From contig NC_058340.1 in assembly GCF_905475395.1 (NCBI RefSeq), forward strand, positions 62,660,181-62,724,180: a DNA stretch of 64,000 bases, written 5' to 3'. The notes beneath the pieces were generated by a model. It was not told the DNA's origin. It saw only the letters and a list, made by a program, of their open reading frames with translations, and ran no database searches. The position numbers were made by a program, and so were the translations under genes. Source of the stretch: Chrysoperla carnea (taxonomy: Eukaryota > Arthropoda > Insecta > Neuroptera > Chrysopidae). This document shows, piece after piece, positions 50,513 through 63,800 of this stretch (position 1 is the first letter of the stretch; the number at the start of each line of letters is the position of its first letter).

Positions 50513-50655
50513 ATTTTTTCTATGAGTCACTCATACACGACTATTTGTAAAAGCTTGATCCACTCCACATACCTACTTATTTTTCGATTTATTCTTGATA
50601 TTGAGCGCCTCAAGCTATTAAAAACAATCGTGTATGAGTGACTCATAGAAAAAAT
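50513..50655. mobile_element. short MITE with 28-bp perfect inverted termini
   Basis: The arms 50513-50540 and 50628-50655 are exact reverse complements and enclose 87 bp. Each arm contains the near-palindrome atgagtcactcat. Size and structure fit a small MITE; no second copy is seen in the window. Confidence 0.65.
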
Positions 50656-51233
50656 CAAATATGGTAGAAAGGATAGGAAGTCAGGACGCCACTTATCTTA
50701 CCTTACCATGCATTGTCATCCAAACTTAAGCGTGCATGCAAAATTTCAGTTCAATCAGTTGACGATAACTGCGTCAAAATTGAGTTGTAAGATTCCACCC
50801 GGACAAACATATACATCAAATAAGGTGAAAGCAGTGGAAAAATCAAGACGCCACTTACCTTAGTATGCACTAACATCGAAACTTAGGGTGCATGCAAAAT
50901 TTCAAAATTTCAGCTCAATTGGCTGACGATAACTGCTTCAAAATTGAGTTGCAAGATTCCATCCGGACAAACGTACATACATACGAGTACATACGTGCAT
51001 TGCAAGTTAATTTAAGGCTTGTAAAAATAGAGTCGACTTCAAAATGCACAAAAAAGAAAAAAAAATAATTTAAAATAAAAACATCTATCAATTTTATCTA
51101 GAGTTCAAAATAAAATATAAAAACTGCCATTAAAAAAATATTATCACCCTTAATTGTTAGTATCGCGTCGATATCGTTTATCTTTTTATCTGAAAGAGTA
51201 GTTTTTATAATTTCAAGATAACAAACTGCCAAG

Positions 51234-51710
51234 CGAATCTGTTTAATTACGTGATAATCAACAATATTTATAACAAAAAAATATTAGGAAGTGAAAAAAC
51301 ATTTTTAAAACAGTAAGCACATTAATTAAAAATAATTAAGATATATCATGTAAATTAATTTCTTTATTACATACATAATTTGATTCATATTTTTGCAGCT
51401 AATTATTAATTTTTTTAGGACTCTGTTTCTAATAGGTATCGAGCGAATCTATATTTAGTTACGTGATAATCAACAATGTTTAGTAAAAACTATTAGGAAT
51501 TGAGTAAAATTTTTTTTAACAATAAGCACATTTTGTAGTTATATAAATAAAAAACTAATCAGATTTTAATCATTTGAGAAAGGTATAATCTTGGTAATTA
51601 AAATAATTAAGATATAAAATGTAATTAATTTCTTTATTACGTACATATTTATAATACTAATATGATTCATATTTTTTCAGTATAATAATTTTCTTAGGAC
51701 TCTGTTTCTA
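51234..51710 (+). repeat. two-unit diverged tandem repeat
   Basis: Two units of about 200-250 bp (from about 51234 and 51444) share the landmarks acgtgataatcaacaat, aataagcacatt/agtaagcacatt, aattaatttctttatta and aggactctgtttctaatag. No coding content. Confidence 0.7.
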
Positions 51711-52312
51711 ATAGTTCCTTCAAAGTTATTGTAAGCTAGATTGAAAACCGGAAATAAGTGTCAAAGTTTATAAATATTGTAAATGTAAGGCCTATATAAG
51801 AAAAAAGCTGTTTTGAGTTTAGTTTTAGAGGCTTGATTTATAATAAAGTAAAATACGGTATTAATTAATAAATTATGATAAACTAGCTAAAAACGAATGA
51901 AAATCAGTGAATATTTTTCTTATAAATAAGATTAGTTTAAAAAAAAACAAAAGGAGCCATGTAAGATGAAATGAATCCCTTATATAATGAAGGAATCCCT
52001 TAAATTATCAGATGAGTTTAATATTTGGATAAAAGCCTTGATTTTATTTTATATGAAGTTGGACTAAGCCTAAATCAATTCTGAAAATTCGTGGCAGGGG
52101 GAAGAAGGTTTTCCCGATTATTTAAATAAATAAATGACTTCAAAAGTAGGCATATTTAACATTGGTCTTACGGGAAAACGATTGATGGATGATATGTTTT
52201 CATCCTCCAAAACTAGTCGGTGGAAATTAATAAAAAAAACTATTTAAATTAAAGTTAAAACGTTAATAAAATATTGAGAAAAAAAAAAGACGTTGTAAAC
52301 CCAACTAATTAA

Positions 52313-52595
52313 GGATGTATGTGCACGGTATTGGGGCGCAAATTTAATCAAAAATATTGATTGTGAATTATGTTATAACTTGACAATATAAGACGAAAAG
52401 TAAGAATAACATTTTTCAATATCTGGAGTAATTTTAAAAATATCGAAAATTGAAACCAAGGCAGATATCGACAAATTTTATTCTTATTTTTCGTCTACAT
52501 TCATGAAGATATAACAAAATTCATCATCAAAGTTGCAAATAAGGTACAAATAATTTCAACCACAAGACTAAACTTGCCTTCGCGCTCGTACTACC
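52313..52595 (+). mobile_element. TTAA-flanked foldback MITE, family M2 (best copy)
   Basis: A 283-bp element between TTAA at 52309-52312 and 52596-52599. Its ends are partly inverted (ggatgtatgtgcacgg / gcgctcgtactacc), and its interior arms gacgaaaagtaagaataa and ttattcttatttttcgtc are inverted repeats. Related copies are at 5800-5955, 17351-17658 and 33238-33440. Confidence 0.8.
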
Positions 52596-52599
52596 TTAA

Positions 52600-55587
52600 A
52601 CTCGTTATTTGAAGCTATCTACAAACTTTAAACTCTCTATCTTTAATAGTTTTTGAAAAAATGTAACCTTAAGTTTTGCTTTAATTTTAACCATCAATGA
52701 AAAATAAAGATATTTAAGAAAAAATGTTTGAAAAAAAAGTTGCTTATTTTCCAATAAGACACATTTTTTGTATCTAAACTTTTGTTCTATATCTCTAATG
52801 GTTTAGAAGATGACAAGACTCAATTTACCTATGTTGCTCATTTACGAACGAGCACGCTAAAAATTCACGGGCCGACAAACGGAAGTGGACAAATGAGGTG
52901 ATTTTATGAACACCAACATTTGGTTCGCTTTCCCACACAATTAAATTGTGTACAGGCATTGAGAGACAAATTTAAACCTCTGCACAAATAATCTCACACT
53001 TGACTAATTTTATAAAAATGGAAAATTTATATAGATCTTAGTAAATGAATAATCATTACTTTATCATATGATTATAAAATGGAAAAATACAGTAATTATT
53101 TATTATGATTGTAAAAAGTCGCTATTCTATTTTTCCTGCATCCGGGCCATTACTTGAACTAAACTCACTTTTTGATCAGACAAATTTAAGCTCACTTAAA
53201 TTTGACCCATTTATCAAATTTCTGTAGATATTCTTTATATAATTTAATTCCTAGTTTCTATATTCAGATAGAAACTGCTTTATGCATAGAATAAAGTCTT
53301 CCAATCAGTTTTCCCCTTAGAAGAACTTCATGCAAAATATCTAGAATCTTTAAATATCTAGGAAGCAAGTAGCGCCCTTATTAAAAATATGATACTTCTT
53401 TATTCATTTACCGTGCATTACTAACCAAACCAGTTCCTGAAAATGAAATGTAATTTTAAAAAATTGATGAATTTTTAACAGCTGAAATAATCGAAAACCG
53501 AAATGGTAGATCCCATTAAATTATTCTCAATTTTTCATGGTTGCTATTATTTTTCTATATCTATATAAATAAAAACAAGTTAAAACGAACAATTAACTAA
53601 ATTAATTGTTGAAATACCCTTATAGAAAATAATAAATGTCAATGCCTGCATTAATTTTAAAATTTCGAAACTTTCGTGACTAACAGACAAGCAAACAGAC
53701 AGACAGACCACCTGAAATGGATTACTTAATATATACCAAAATTTTGTTGGGATAATCAATTTACCTATTTTCACCTACCCACAAAAATTAGCTAAACTCA
53801 TTTTGGAAGAATGTGTTGATAACTGACAAATTATGAAAATAGCAATATTTAAATATATAAAAAAAAAAATGCGGTCGTGGGACCCCCGTTAGGAATGATG
53901 TTTCTTGATTTATTTAAACTAATTAAATAAATAATTAACGATTATAAATTGCTATTCGTTCGACAGCTTACAGAATAGCAATACATTTGATTAGTGTCAC
54001 ACACAAAGCATATCTCATATTGTTACATGATGGTTTTGCCAGTTTGCTCACCATGGCAAGCAATGTTAAGGAACTTCGTTCCAAAATTATGAATATTTTA
54101 GTTTAGGGTGAGTATACAATCCCACACTCCCTCTACTCACGCACCCATTGAAAAATTAAATTTCAAAAACTATTATAATAAAATTGCAACTGGGAAAACT
54201 ATATGTGGTTTACTACCGTATCGTCTGACTTATTCGTGTGCATACCAAACGGGAAAAAATTAAAAACCTTGTAAGTAGGCATATAATATACATACTTAAT
54301 ATACATATTAAACAAGAGAAAACAAACAATTGACCGAGTTAATTGTTGAAATACCGTGTATAGACAGTGTTAATTACTCAATCACATTAATCATACATAC
54401 ATGTCACACTTATATAACTGATATTCCCATATAATACATACTATACAATTTGCGCCCTCACGGGTAAACAGTGATGTTTACGAAAAAATGTTTCAAACAA
54501 AAGTTGTTTATTTTTTGATAAGGAACATTTTTTACATTTAAAGTTTTGTTCAATCTCAAACAGTTTACAAGATGGGGCCTACGGACCCAAGACCCAATTG
54601 ACGTATGCTGCTCATTTACGAATTTGACCCCACTTTTTACGTCTTGAGTACGCTGTAATAATTTCATCTTGATGTCTCTTTTCGTTTTTGAGTTATCGTG
54701 TTGGCAGACAGACAGACAGACGGACAGACAACCGGAAATGGAAATCTATACCAAAATTTTTTTCCTAGCATCAATATTTTTAAGCATTACAAACTTGGGA
54801 CTAAACTTAGTATACCTTGCATATTACATATATGCATGGTATAAAAATTAAAATATACATAACAAAATTAAATACACAATGTTAAAAAAAAAACTAATTC
54901 AATAAACAGTATATACCTACAACCAAACACTTTTTATTACTTCATGTGGCATGTCAACGTAATCATCTTCTGCAAACAACCTGCATGAAGGATAAATATT
55001 TTTTGAGGACAATTCTACTGTATTTCACAAATGAAACAAAAAAATCTTGATTAATTAATATCAGAATTGAATAAAATAACAAGCATATACGTATAAATAA
55101 TTAATAGAGTATATTAGCGTAAATTTCGCTTCTGGGCAAAAATAATCGGCTAATTATTTATTTTTAAAATAAAAATTATTAACTCACTTATAGGAAATTA
55201 AAAATACATTATTCTACAATACATTATAGTATATAATAGCGAATGAAGCAGAACAAAGGCCAAAACCTTGGATTTTTTCTTTACGCATTAACGAAATCTG
55301 ATGGAATCGGGTTTTTCTGGTTGTTTATAAAATTATCTATCGAAAATAGAAGTGTGTATTCCTTTATGTAGGTTTAATAACAGTTAAACTTGAAAACTCT
55401 GCGTTAAATCAAATACGTTCTAATAGAACGTGTTATAAGACAAAAATTTCGTGATTCCTTTCGAATTTCAGAGTTTCGTGCACTGTTGAAATGACGAAAA
55501 ATATTCGGTAGAAATTCGAAAGGGGTCAGGAAATTTGCGACGGCTAGATTGAAAGATCTCTATCAATTTTTGTTTTAGAAAGAATAT
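52600..55587. other. gene-free stretch with R3 copies
   Basis: No gene supported. Partial R3 copies lie at about 52720-52920 and 53690-53770, and the repeat shared with 27080-27172 at about 53998-54085. Confidence 0.55.
54440..54845 (+). repeat. dispersed repeat R3, long copy
   Basis: Runs from ctcacgggtaaacagtgatg through a (GACA)n/(GACG)n tract at about 54705-54730 to cttagtataccttgcatatta and gcatggtat. It matches 40370-40735 in the same orientation. Confidence 0.75.
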
Positions 55588-55603
55588 AATTGGGATTTTG
55601 AAC

Positions 55604-55641
<38 letters not shown>

Positions 55642-56009
55642 ACTAAAATGGAAAGATCATTTTTAAGTTTTATAACAAAACTCTTTTTATTTTTTCGTAA
55701 TAATTTAAAAATTACAGACAGTTTTAAAAGAAATGTTCAAAAGAGAAACGAAAACGTCCGACAAAAAAAATGTGTAACACATCTTTGTGACGTAATAATG
55801 ACGTTACACGATCTTTTACGAACATTTTTTTTGTCGGGCATTTTCGTTTCTCTTTTGAAAAGTTCTTTTAAAAGTGTCTGTAACTTTAAAATTATCATGA
55901 AAAAATAAAAGATAAAAACAGTTTAGCTATAAAACTTATATATGACCTTTCAATTTTTGACAAAAAAAAAACTGAAAAAAAAAACTTGAACTTTTTTTTA
56001 ATCCCAATT
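55588..56009. mobile_element. foldback element of about 422 bp
   Basis: The ends are inverted (aattgggatt / aatcccaatt), and inverted similarity continues inward to a strong core at about 55733-55858: gttcaaaagagaaacgaaaa against ttttcgtttctcttttgaaa, and the gtccgac/gtcgggc A/T-rich blocks. A poly(T) run of about 30 lies near 55610. No coding capacity. Confidence 0.75.
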
Positions 56010-56156
56010 CTGCATAATTACATCAGCTCAAACTTTTGTTTAAACCTCTTTTCATTTTTACGCATTTAATTAATTTCTTCAGGTTTAACTAGTTTATTCC
56101 GTTGGATTTCCTGGAGAAGGCGAAGTACAAATCTCTGTTACCGTCAGATATAAATA

Positions 56157-57848
56157 ATAATAATAATAATAATAAATATATTTATTTATAATCTTACAGC
56201 GATTGTAACAAATAGAGTTCAGTTTGTAATTAACAAAAATAAATAACAAAAGTATTTCAATAAGAATTAGTAATGTCTTTTAACATTTATCAAAATCCAA
56301 AAAATAGACACAAAACAAAACTGTTTGGCGTTTTGCTAATACTAATTAAAGTTTAATTACTCGTCCAGTACAAATGCACGGAACCGAAAAGCCGACACTG
56401 TAAATCTAAAAATGTCATTAATTTTTTCAACACACTCAATATTAAACAGGTGATACAGATCATTAATATTGGAAATTTCACTGAGGTATTTGCCCAAATA
56501 TTGTAATCTATAACTTGTATATAAAGGACAACGAACAAAGAAGTGGTTTAAGTCATCCGGTTCTTGTAGATTACAAATTGGGCAATTTTGATCACTGTTT
56601 AGTTCGTATTTGAGACCATTTACAAGCAAACGGAAACGAAACCGGCTAGCAGTCCTAATTTGGCAAATTGTTCTGAGTTTGAAACGAACCATGAAATTAG
56701 GTGTATTCTTTGGTAAACATAATATGCCTTTTATATATTTTAACTGCACAGTTTCCAGCATATTGAGGTAATTATAGGACCAAACTTCGGAAGCATATAG
56801 CAGTGTTGCACTTATAATGCTATCAAATAATTTCATTTTAGAAGGCCATGAGTCGGACTTTGTTGCACAAAGGATTCTTTTAACGCGTCCATTTGCAGCA
56901 TGAGTTTTTTTAATTGCATATTGGGTGGCCTGGAGAAATTTGCAGGTGGAAGAGAAAGTCACACCTAGATATGTGTATTGTTGGCACACCTCAATTGGAA
57001 CATCTCCGTGTTTAAAAACAGGCATTCGTTTACACTTGGGTGAATTTCGAAAGATTAAGACTTTAGTTTTAGCTGTGTTTACTGTAAGTTTATATGCTAA
57101 ACAGTATGTTTTTAGATGGTGAAGTTTTTTCTGAATGTCACCCGGCGAGTATCCAAATAGAATAATATCGCCCGCATAGCGCAAAGTTAGAACGTCTGAA
57201 TTTTGATTAATATTAAAACCACTGAAACCTGCGCTTCGAAAACAGTCATCCAAGTCCGATATGAAAAGATTGAATAATAGTGGAGACATTGTTTCACCTT
57301 GCAATATACCCGAAAGAACTCTAATCGGGTCGGATACATCACCATCTATTTTCAACTTGATGTTAGCCGTATTGTATATTTGTTGCAAAACTCGGATGCT
57401 TTTTCCATATAATCCAATACTGTGCAATTTGGACCAAAGTAGCTCATGATTTAAAGAGTCGAACGCTTTTTGAAAATCAATGAAAACCGCATAAACATAA
57501 TTACCTTTCAGGCGAGTATGAATAGTCAATAAAGTATTCAGTATAAAAATATTATCCAAACAACTTCTGCCTGGACGAAACCCATTTTGGGACTTGGTAA
57601 AAGTTTTTCTTCATCAACCCAGTGTGTAAGACGAGCATTGAGGATGTTAGAGAATACCTTCAGGAGTGTATTCAAAAGCGCTATAGGGCGATAGTTAGCT
57701 GGGTTCTTTGGATCACCAGATTTGTGTAATAACTTCGTAAGCATTTCTGACCATTTTGATGGAGTAGTTTCGGTGGAAAATATTTGATTAAACAGATTGG
57801 TAATATAATGTGTCCAATTGGCTGGTAGGTGTTTATAAAACTCATATG
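56157..57848 (-). mobile_element. 5'-truncated non-LTR retrotransposon (LINE) with 14-bp TSD
   Basis: The same 14 bases (gtcagatataaata) flank the element at 56143-56156 and 57849-57862, so its limits are exact. On the minus strand it begins partway into the reverse transcriptase ORF and ends in a TTA/ATT microsatellite at about 56157-56176, as expected for target-primed insertion with 5' truncation. The RT fragment is described separately. Confidence 0.93.
56357..57846 (-). pseudogene. LINE reverse transcriptase, truncated and frameshifted
   Basis: Minus-strand RT of a jockey/I-like LINE. The upstream part is read in one frame (57846 to about 57585; motif NPANYRPIALL), then a frameshift at about 57580-57590 moves to a second frame that stays open for 400 codons to a stop at 56357. 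That part contains FIDFQKAFD (first catalytic Asp), GILQGETMSPLLFNLFISDL and a C-terminal Cys/His motif (CPIC...H...CP). The active-site box reads YAGD instead of YADD, so one metal-binding Asp is lost. With the truncation, the frameshift and this change the copy is dead. The clade assignment is by motif style and is tentative. Confidence 0.93.
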
Positions 57849-57862
57849 GTCAGATATAAATA

Positions 57863-60800
57863 CAACAAACAATACATTCTATATGACTGTTAGAAAAATA
57901 TCTTTGACTGTTGACTGTTAGGGATTTGCTTTATTTATTAAACTAATAAGTATACTATTTATTAAACTAATAGGCTTATATTTTGCTATGGAATGTTTTT
58001 ATTCAGAATAACTAATAATTTTGTTTTAATTTTTTGTTTAACTATGTTGTATATAGCTAATAATTATTAATTATGTATAATATATTAATAATTAGCTGTA
58101 CATTTCTCTTCAACAGTATTTTACGATTCGTATTAATATTTTTTTGTGTATGTTAAAAAATTAACTTTTAATCGTTTGATGGAAATATTATTAATAAAAT
58201 AATGGAAAAATTTCCATTTTCAATGGCATATATATGATTATGATATTTATTGATTTAAATTTGATTATTTTCTAATTATTTGTTATTTATTTCTTCTCTG
58301 TATATGCAGATTGGCAAACCTGCAGGATAAAACGTAATAATTACGTCATGACACCAATATACAAAATATGTGTTATATAAAATGTAATACACTCAAGTTA
58401 GACAAAAGTAGAATGATTTAGCGGGACAGGTTCAACTTTTTTACCTCCACTATATACCTTATAAAAAGCTCTGCCTTTCAAAAATATTAGCATTCAGCTA
58501 TTCACTTTTGACATCGAATATACAAGAAGTCTACAAATTGAGAAAGTTCGATAGGAATGTTAATGGTCGTTTAGAAATGTAGACCATTTTGAACAGATAA
58601 TAAGGGAAACGTTTCAAGAAATCACTCCTGAGATATGTAGGATTTGTATTTAAAGAATTTTGTAGAAGAACAATTACATGTATGGAACACGAGATAATTT
58701 TCTAGAGGCGCATAGCAACCAATTTTTCGGTATTGGAAGTAAAAAAAATCAATTGTTTTGTGGATGCAGATACACCTCCCTGAATGTAATCCAGGCGGTA
58801 CCCTTGGATACCAGTACAAATTGATACCAAGACATTTAAAAAAATTCTTATAACTGGTCTTTTTATTTAATTGTTATTTACCATCCCACGCTTTATATAT
58901 TGATCAGAGTTCGATTATTGTAAACTTTTTATAAATATAAATAATTCCAATAACCAGTAATGAAACCAGAAGCAACTTGGCCTACATATGGAGTTTATGT
59001 GGTTATTCAACTAAATTAAATTTTTTTGTTACTGTTTTTATTTCTTACGTAATATAAATTATTATTATTATTATTATTATCTCTTCTGTCTTTGTCTATT
59101 TAATGCGCCTACAGCATTAGACATACTCTTGAGCCTTGGCCGTGACATTTTTGGAAATTTTTTAATAACTCAATTAATTCATATTGATTTCTTTAGAATT
59201 TTAATATTTGATAAATGCGATCCTTGGAAAATTATTGTCCTGCATTATCTAGTACAGTATATAAAATTAACAGCGTGATAATTGCAGTTCCTATGCTTAA
59301 ACTATATGGTAAACAATTTTTTCACCAGAATTTAACGAGTAATCCAATTTAAAAATTTAATAGAACTTAGTAATAAATTCCAAAGTTCCAGAAATTTTTT
59401 TCGTTTAAAACACAAGATAATTATATGTAACTTCCCAATTTTGTTCCCAAGTTCCCACTCGAGCCTAAGTGGTCAAGCGGTCTAAGGCTTTAGACTTTGA
59501 CCGTTTGTCAAAGATTGCGGGATCGAATCCAGGCAGTGGCAGTGCTAGCAATTCTAATTAATGGGGGCGGTAGAATTGATCACATTGTCGTCGCTTGGAT
59601 AAGAACGAAGTTACCGTCTCCACCCACATCAAAAAATGTAAATATATATATATATATATATATATATAATTGTAGTTTTATAAAAATAAAAGATTAACAA
59701 AGCGGGTGGCCTCTGTTATTGGCGTATATGTCAGAGAAACGGAGGTTAAACCCCATTATTATTATTGTTATTTTATTAATATCTCGAATACAAAACGACG
59801 TGGCGCAGTTTTTTTTTCATTTTATTCTAAAAACATTCCTTCAATTTTGTCGGGAGAATTTTTTAATATCGTAACAAATTGCTGAGGGGACAATCAGTTT
59901 TTCATGCTTTGAATGGGAAAATCTCGAACTTTGTAGAAGTTCGTGATATCACAGCTAACATTATTCTCAGGCTGTGAAAAGTGACATGTGATTTCATGCT
60001 GGTAAAACCTTATTAAATGCCATAATGTATTATACTTGAAACAAATTTCTTTTTGTCCAAGAAAATTTCTAAATGAAATCTTATGCACAATGTTTTGAGA
60101 ATTAATAAAAATAGTTCATATAAGAATATTTACAACTTTTGTTTTTCTTCATTAGACTGGTTTGAAACTTGAAAATTGTTTATTTGACCACATAATTAAT
60201 ATTCATGTAAAGAAAAGTTTTTCAAGTAGGTTGTTGGTTTGTCATGGAAGTTTTGATTCATAATTTTTAATAAATAAATTTTCATTAGATGTGAAATAAT
60301 GAAAGAGCCAGGCCAAAATAATTCGTTGTAGTTATTGAATATGAAGACGAACTTTTTTAATCAATTTCCGCCGTTTTGTTTCGATTGAGAGTTATCTTTT
60401 AATTTTCTAGGAGCTTCGAAATCGTACCCGCGGTGCAAAAACTATTTTACACAAAATCCAATAGGTATACACATTCAACACCTTATGAATTGCTCTGTCG
60501 AATGTATTTTCACTCATTCTCGAAAGATCTTTTTGGCCAAGGGTCACACTGTCAAAGCAATTGGGCACTATCGAATTAAATTTTTTTTATTCATTCAGAT
60601 ATAAACATTTGAAATCGTTTATTATTTAAATTGACTTGATTATTATCATGTCTTTTTATTATACTTAGTTGAATTTATAACACAAATTATTAATTTTTAG
60701 TAAAAACAGTCATTTTCCCTTAGGATATTATTCTTGAATAATTAACAAATTATTATTATTAAATGAGAATTAAATTTAATTAAAATCAAAACCTAACATA

Positions 60801-63800
60801 AACAATTTCATTTAATTTTTCCCATATAAATATTTTCAAAGATAATAAATAGGATATTTTGAAATACATTTCGATTTTTGACCCAATTTCTTTATTTCAT
60901 TTTTTCCCAGTTATAATACGAAAACGTTGATAAAGCTATATTTTAGATGTTCTGTTAAGATTATTATAAACAAAGTTTTTAGAAATCAATAATCTAAATA
61001 AAATCAACAGATCGTACGGGACTTCTTCCACCGCCTGGACGTAATAATGTTTCATTCTCAAAAACAATAATCTATATTGGTTGACACGCAATGAAATTTG
61101 TAGAAGGCCAACTGTTTTCTCCGTTATTTTAATAGCTTAGTCACAGGCAGAGAGAAGGCATAAAAACCAAGTGTTTTTTATCGAAAAGTTTTCGACAGTT
61201 AGTAAAGAATTTATTTTCAAGTGTAGAATAACGGATATTCGATTATGATTATTTTTTGTCGAGTGTGTCGTGTCAGAAACCTTTTACTCTTACAATGGTT
61301 AAAAAGTGCAAAGCCACTAGAAAGTCATCATTTATGTATTTCAATGCGTATGCACTACTTTATATTCTGAAAATATATATTTGGTATACTTACTTTGATA
61401 CTTCGATTGTACTCCAAGGCTGCCGATCTAACATACCTCAATCATTATTCCATACCTACTTTCCACAATATAAAATTTCTGATTTATGTTTGTAATATCT
61501 GATCTAGTCTATACGAATTCAATATTTTTTTTATTAACTTATACAGTAAATATAATATTTTTCCGCCAATTATTGTTTAAAGATCATTTTGTTTTTCAAT
61601 GTCATCCAATGACTACCGTCTGAAAATATTTTTTTAAGATCTCTTTAAGATATATGTAAATTATTAAAATTGAGTAATTAGATTATTTTTTAGTTGGTAA
61701 ATTCCGTACATATAGGTATTAATTGTTTTTGATTGAAATCATAATATGCTAATTAAGAAATTTTCCCGTTAATTATTATAATTATGAATATTATTTAATT
61801 TTAAAGTAAAACGTATAATTTATTTTTTTTTAATATTTTATATTATTTGCGTAATATATATTATTTATTTCCTATATAAATGCGTGCAAGATGACTTTTA
61901 TGTTTGAGCCTAAGTTTTGTTGAAATAATCGTTGAAAAATTTGTGTATAGCGTATGGTGAGTTTTGATGGTAATGCATACAAGATTCTTTCCTGTCTTCC
62001 AAAATAACTGGAAAGTATTATTAGAGTTTTTAATGGACACATTTTGCAAGTTGTGTCAATCTTTACGGTTCTATTATCATCCCTTCTTATATTTTAAGAT
62101 AATTTCATTGGTTAACAACTTTTGTTTAATGTTCTGATCGGGGAAAGTTCTCAGTTTCCATGCTTAAACATCCTTTCCATTTGGAAGAAATATTGAACAC
62201 AAACAAGATCCTATAATCCTTTCCGAGGCCGTTATTAAATAACGTAAGCTTGGTAGAATTGATATGATTTTAATTTTTTTCAAGGCCCATGGTCTGTTAC
62301 GCAGCGAGAATATGGTGAGAAATTGAAAAAAAATCGACATGGATTCACGTGATATGTACGAACGTTTTACGTTTCTACGTTAACTTTAAGGAAAAACGTG
62401 GAATTTAATATGAATACAATAATTGCATATAATTATATTTAAATTACCATGTACATTTATTAGTATTTAAAACAACATTTTTTTATAAAAAATATCCATT
62501 AAAACAAATTTAATCAAAAGTAGTTTGCGTTAAAAAAACGAAATATTTTGGCAGTGGCGGACTTTATAATAAAATATAAAATTATTTTCTTCTAGATTTC
62601 GAAATTATTTGTAATTAAAATGTTACTATAGATAGCATACTCGCTATCGTACTCTCCACTTTTTTGTCTCCATTAGTAGACCATTTGCCAATTTTCCATG
62701 ATTTAAATAAAATTTATGCCACGCAATATCGAATTGAGACAGTCCGAGACCCGTAACATATTGTATCAGTGGACGTTTTTTAAGTTTTTTTCGCCCTTAA
62801 CAAAAACCTATCCGCATCCTTTCCCTTTTTTTAATCAGAGGTAGTTATTTCATCACTTTTTCTTTCCTTTAAACTTTCGTTCAACCACCACCTACCCCTT
62901 TATCGGCGCTTTTATCCAAAATTTTTGTTACTGAGCAAGCGGAACCCCCAATTACGCGGCGTCTGAATGCTTTCAGGATGATGGATTTTCATAGATCTCT
63001 AAGGTATTCCTTTTTTTTTATGAAGTGTTATTATTATTTTTGCACCGTTGATCCCTTTTTATTCTCATCTTTCGTCTTGGAATTGACTCCAAATGATCGA
63101 TATATATAGACCAGTCACCAAATATTAGGGACAGGTTTATGGTAAATCGCAATGAATTATTTTCGTTATTTGGACACTCTTATCTTCGTTAACGTTAATT
63201 ATACAAACACATCCATCCAAACACAACTATGTTTGTAAGATCTTTGTACTTGAGTACTTTGAAACGTAAAAATCCATTGAAAAGTGATTATAAAATTTTT
63301 AGGTTGGAAATATTTGCAACTACTCATCAGAATAGCCTTTCTAATCGTCATCCACTATTAAAGGAGAAGAAAAAAAGAAAAATATAATTTATAATTGTTA
63401 GCATACTTTTTTTTATAGAATTAAACTATTACAGTGAAGTAGGGGTGGCACATATTTGTCCTAGACCCTAGAGCAGTGCACATTATAGTTCTGTCACTGA
63501 ATTCTTATGAAAAGTACTTTCATGTAATTATTAGACATTATGAATTTAATAGCAGAAGAAACGAATCCATTGACATATGTCTAGTTGAATAAAATTGAAT
63601 AAAACCTTTTGCATTCATTTCAATTTTGGGAACAAAAGTAGAAAAAATAATGATCCGAGATACCGAGTGGCTTCTAGAAAAGAAAAATTCATAATAATAT
63701 TTTACAGAAATTGCAAATAGAAGAATAATAGAAAAATATTTATGATTATCTTATTCGATAGAAAATATCGAAAATCTTAAAAAGTGTCGTCTTTCTATCC

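Larger units (their letters stand above)
49435..52312. other. gene-free AT-rich stretch with local duplications
   Basis: No gene supported. It contains a small inverted-repeat element (50513-50655), two diverged tandem units at about 50680-50970 (gcatgcaaaatttca ... ggacaaac), two longer units at about 51234-51710, and a segment at about 52050-52150 whose inverse lies at 7690-7830. Confidence 0.6.
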
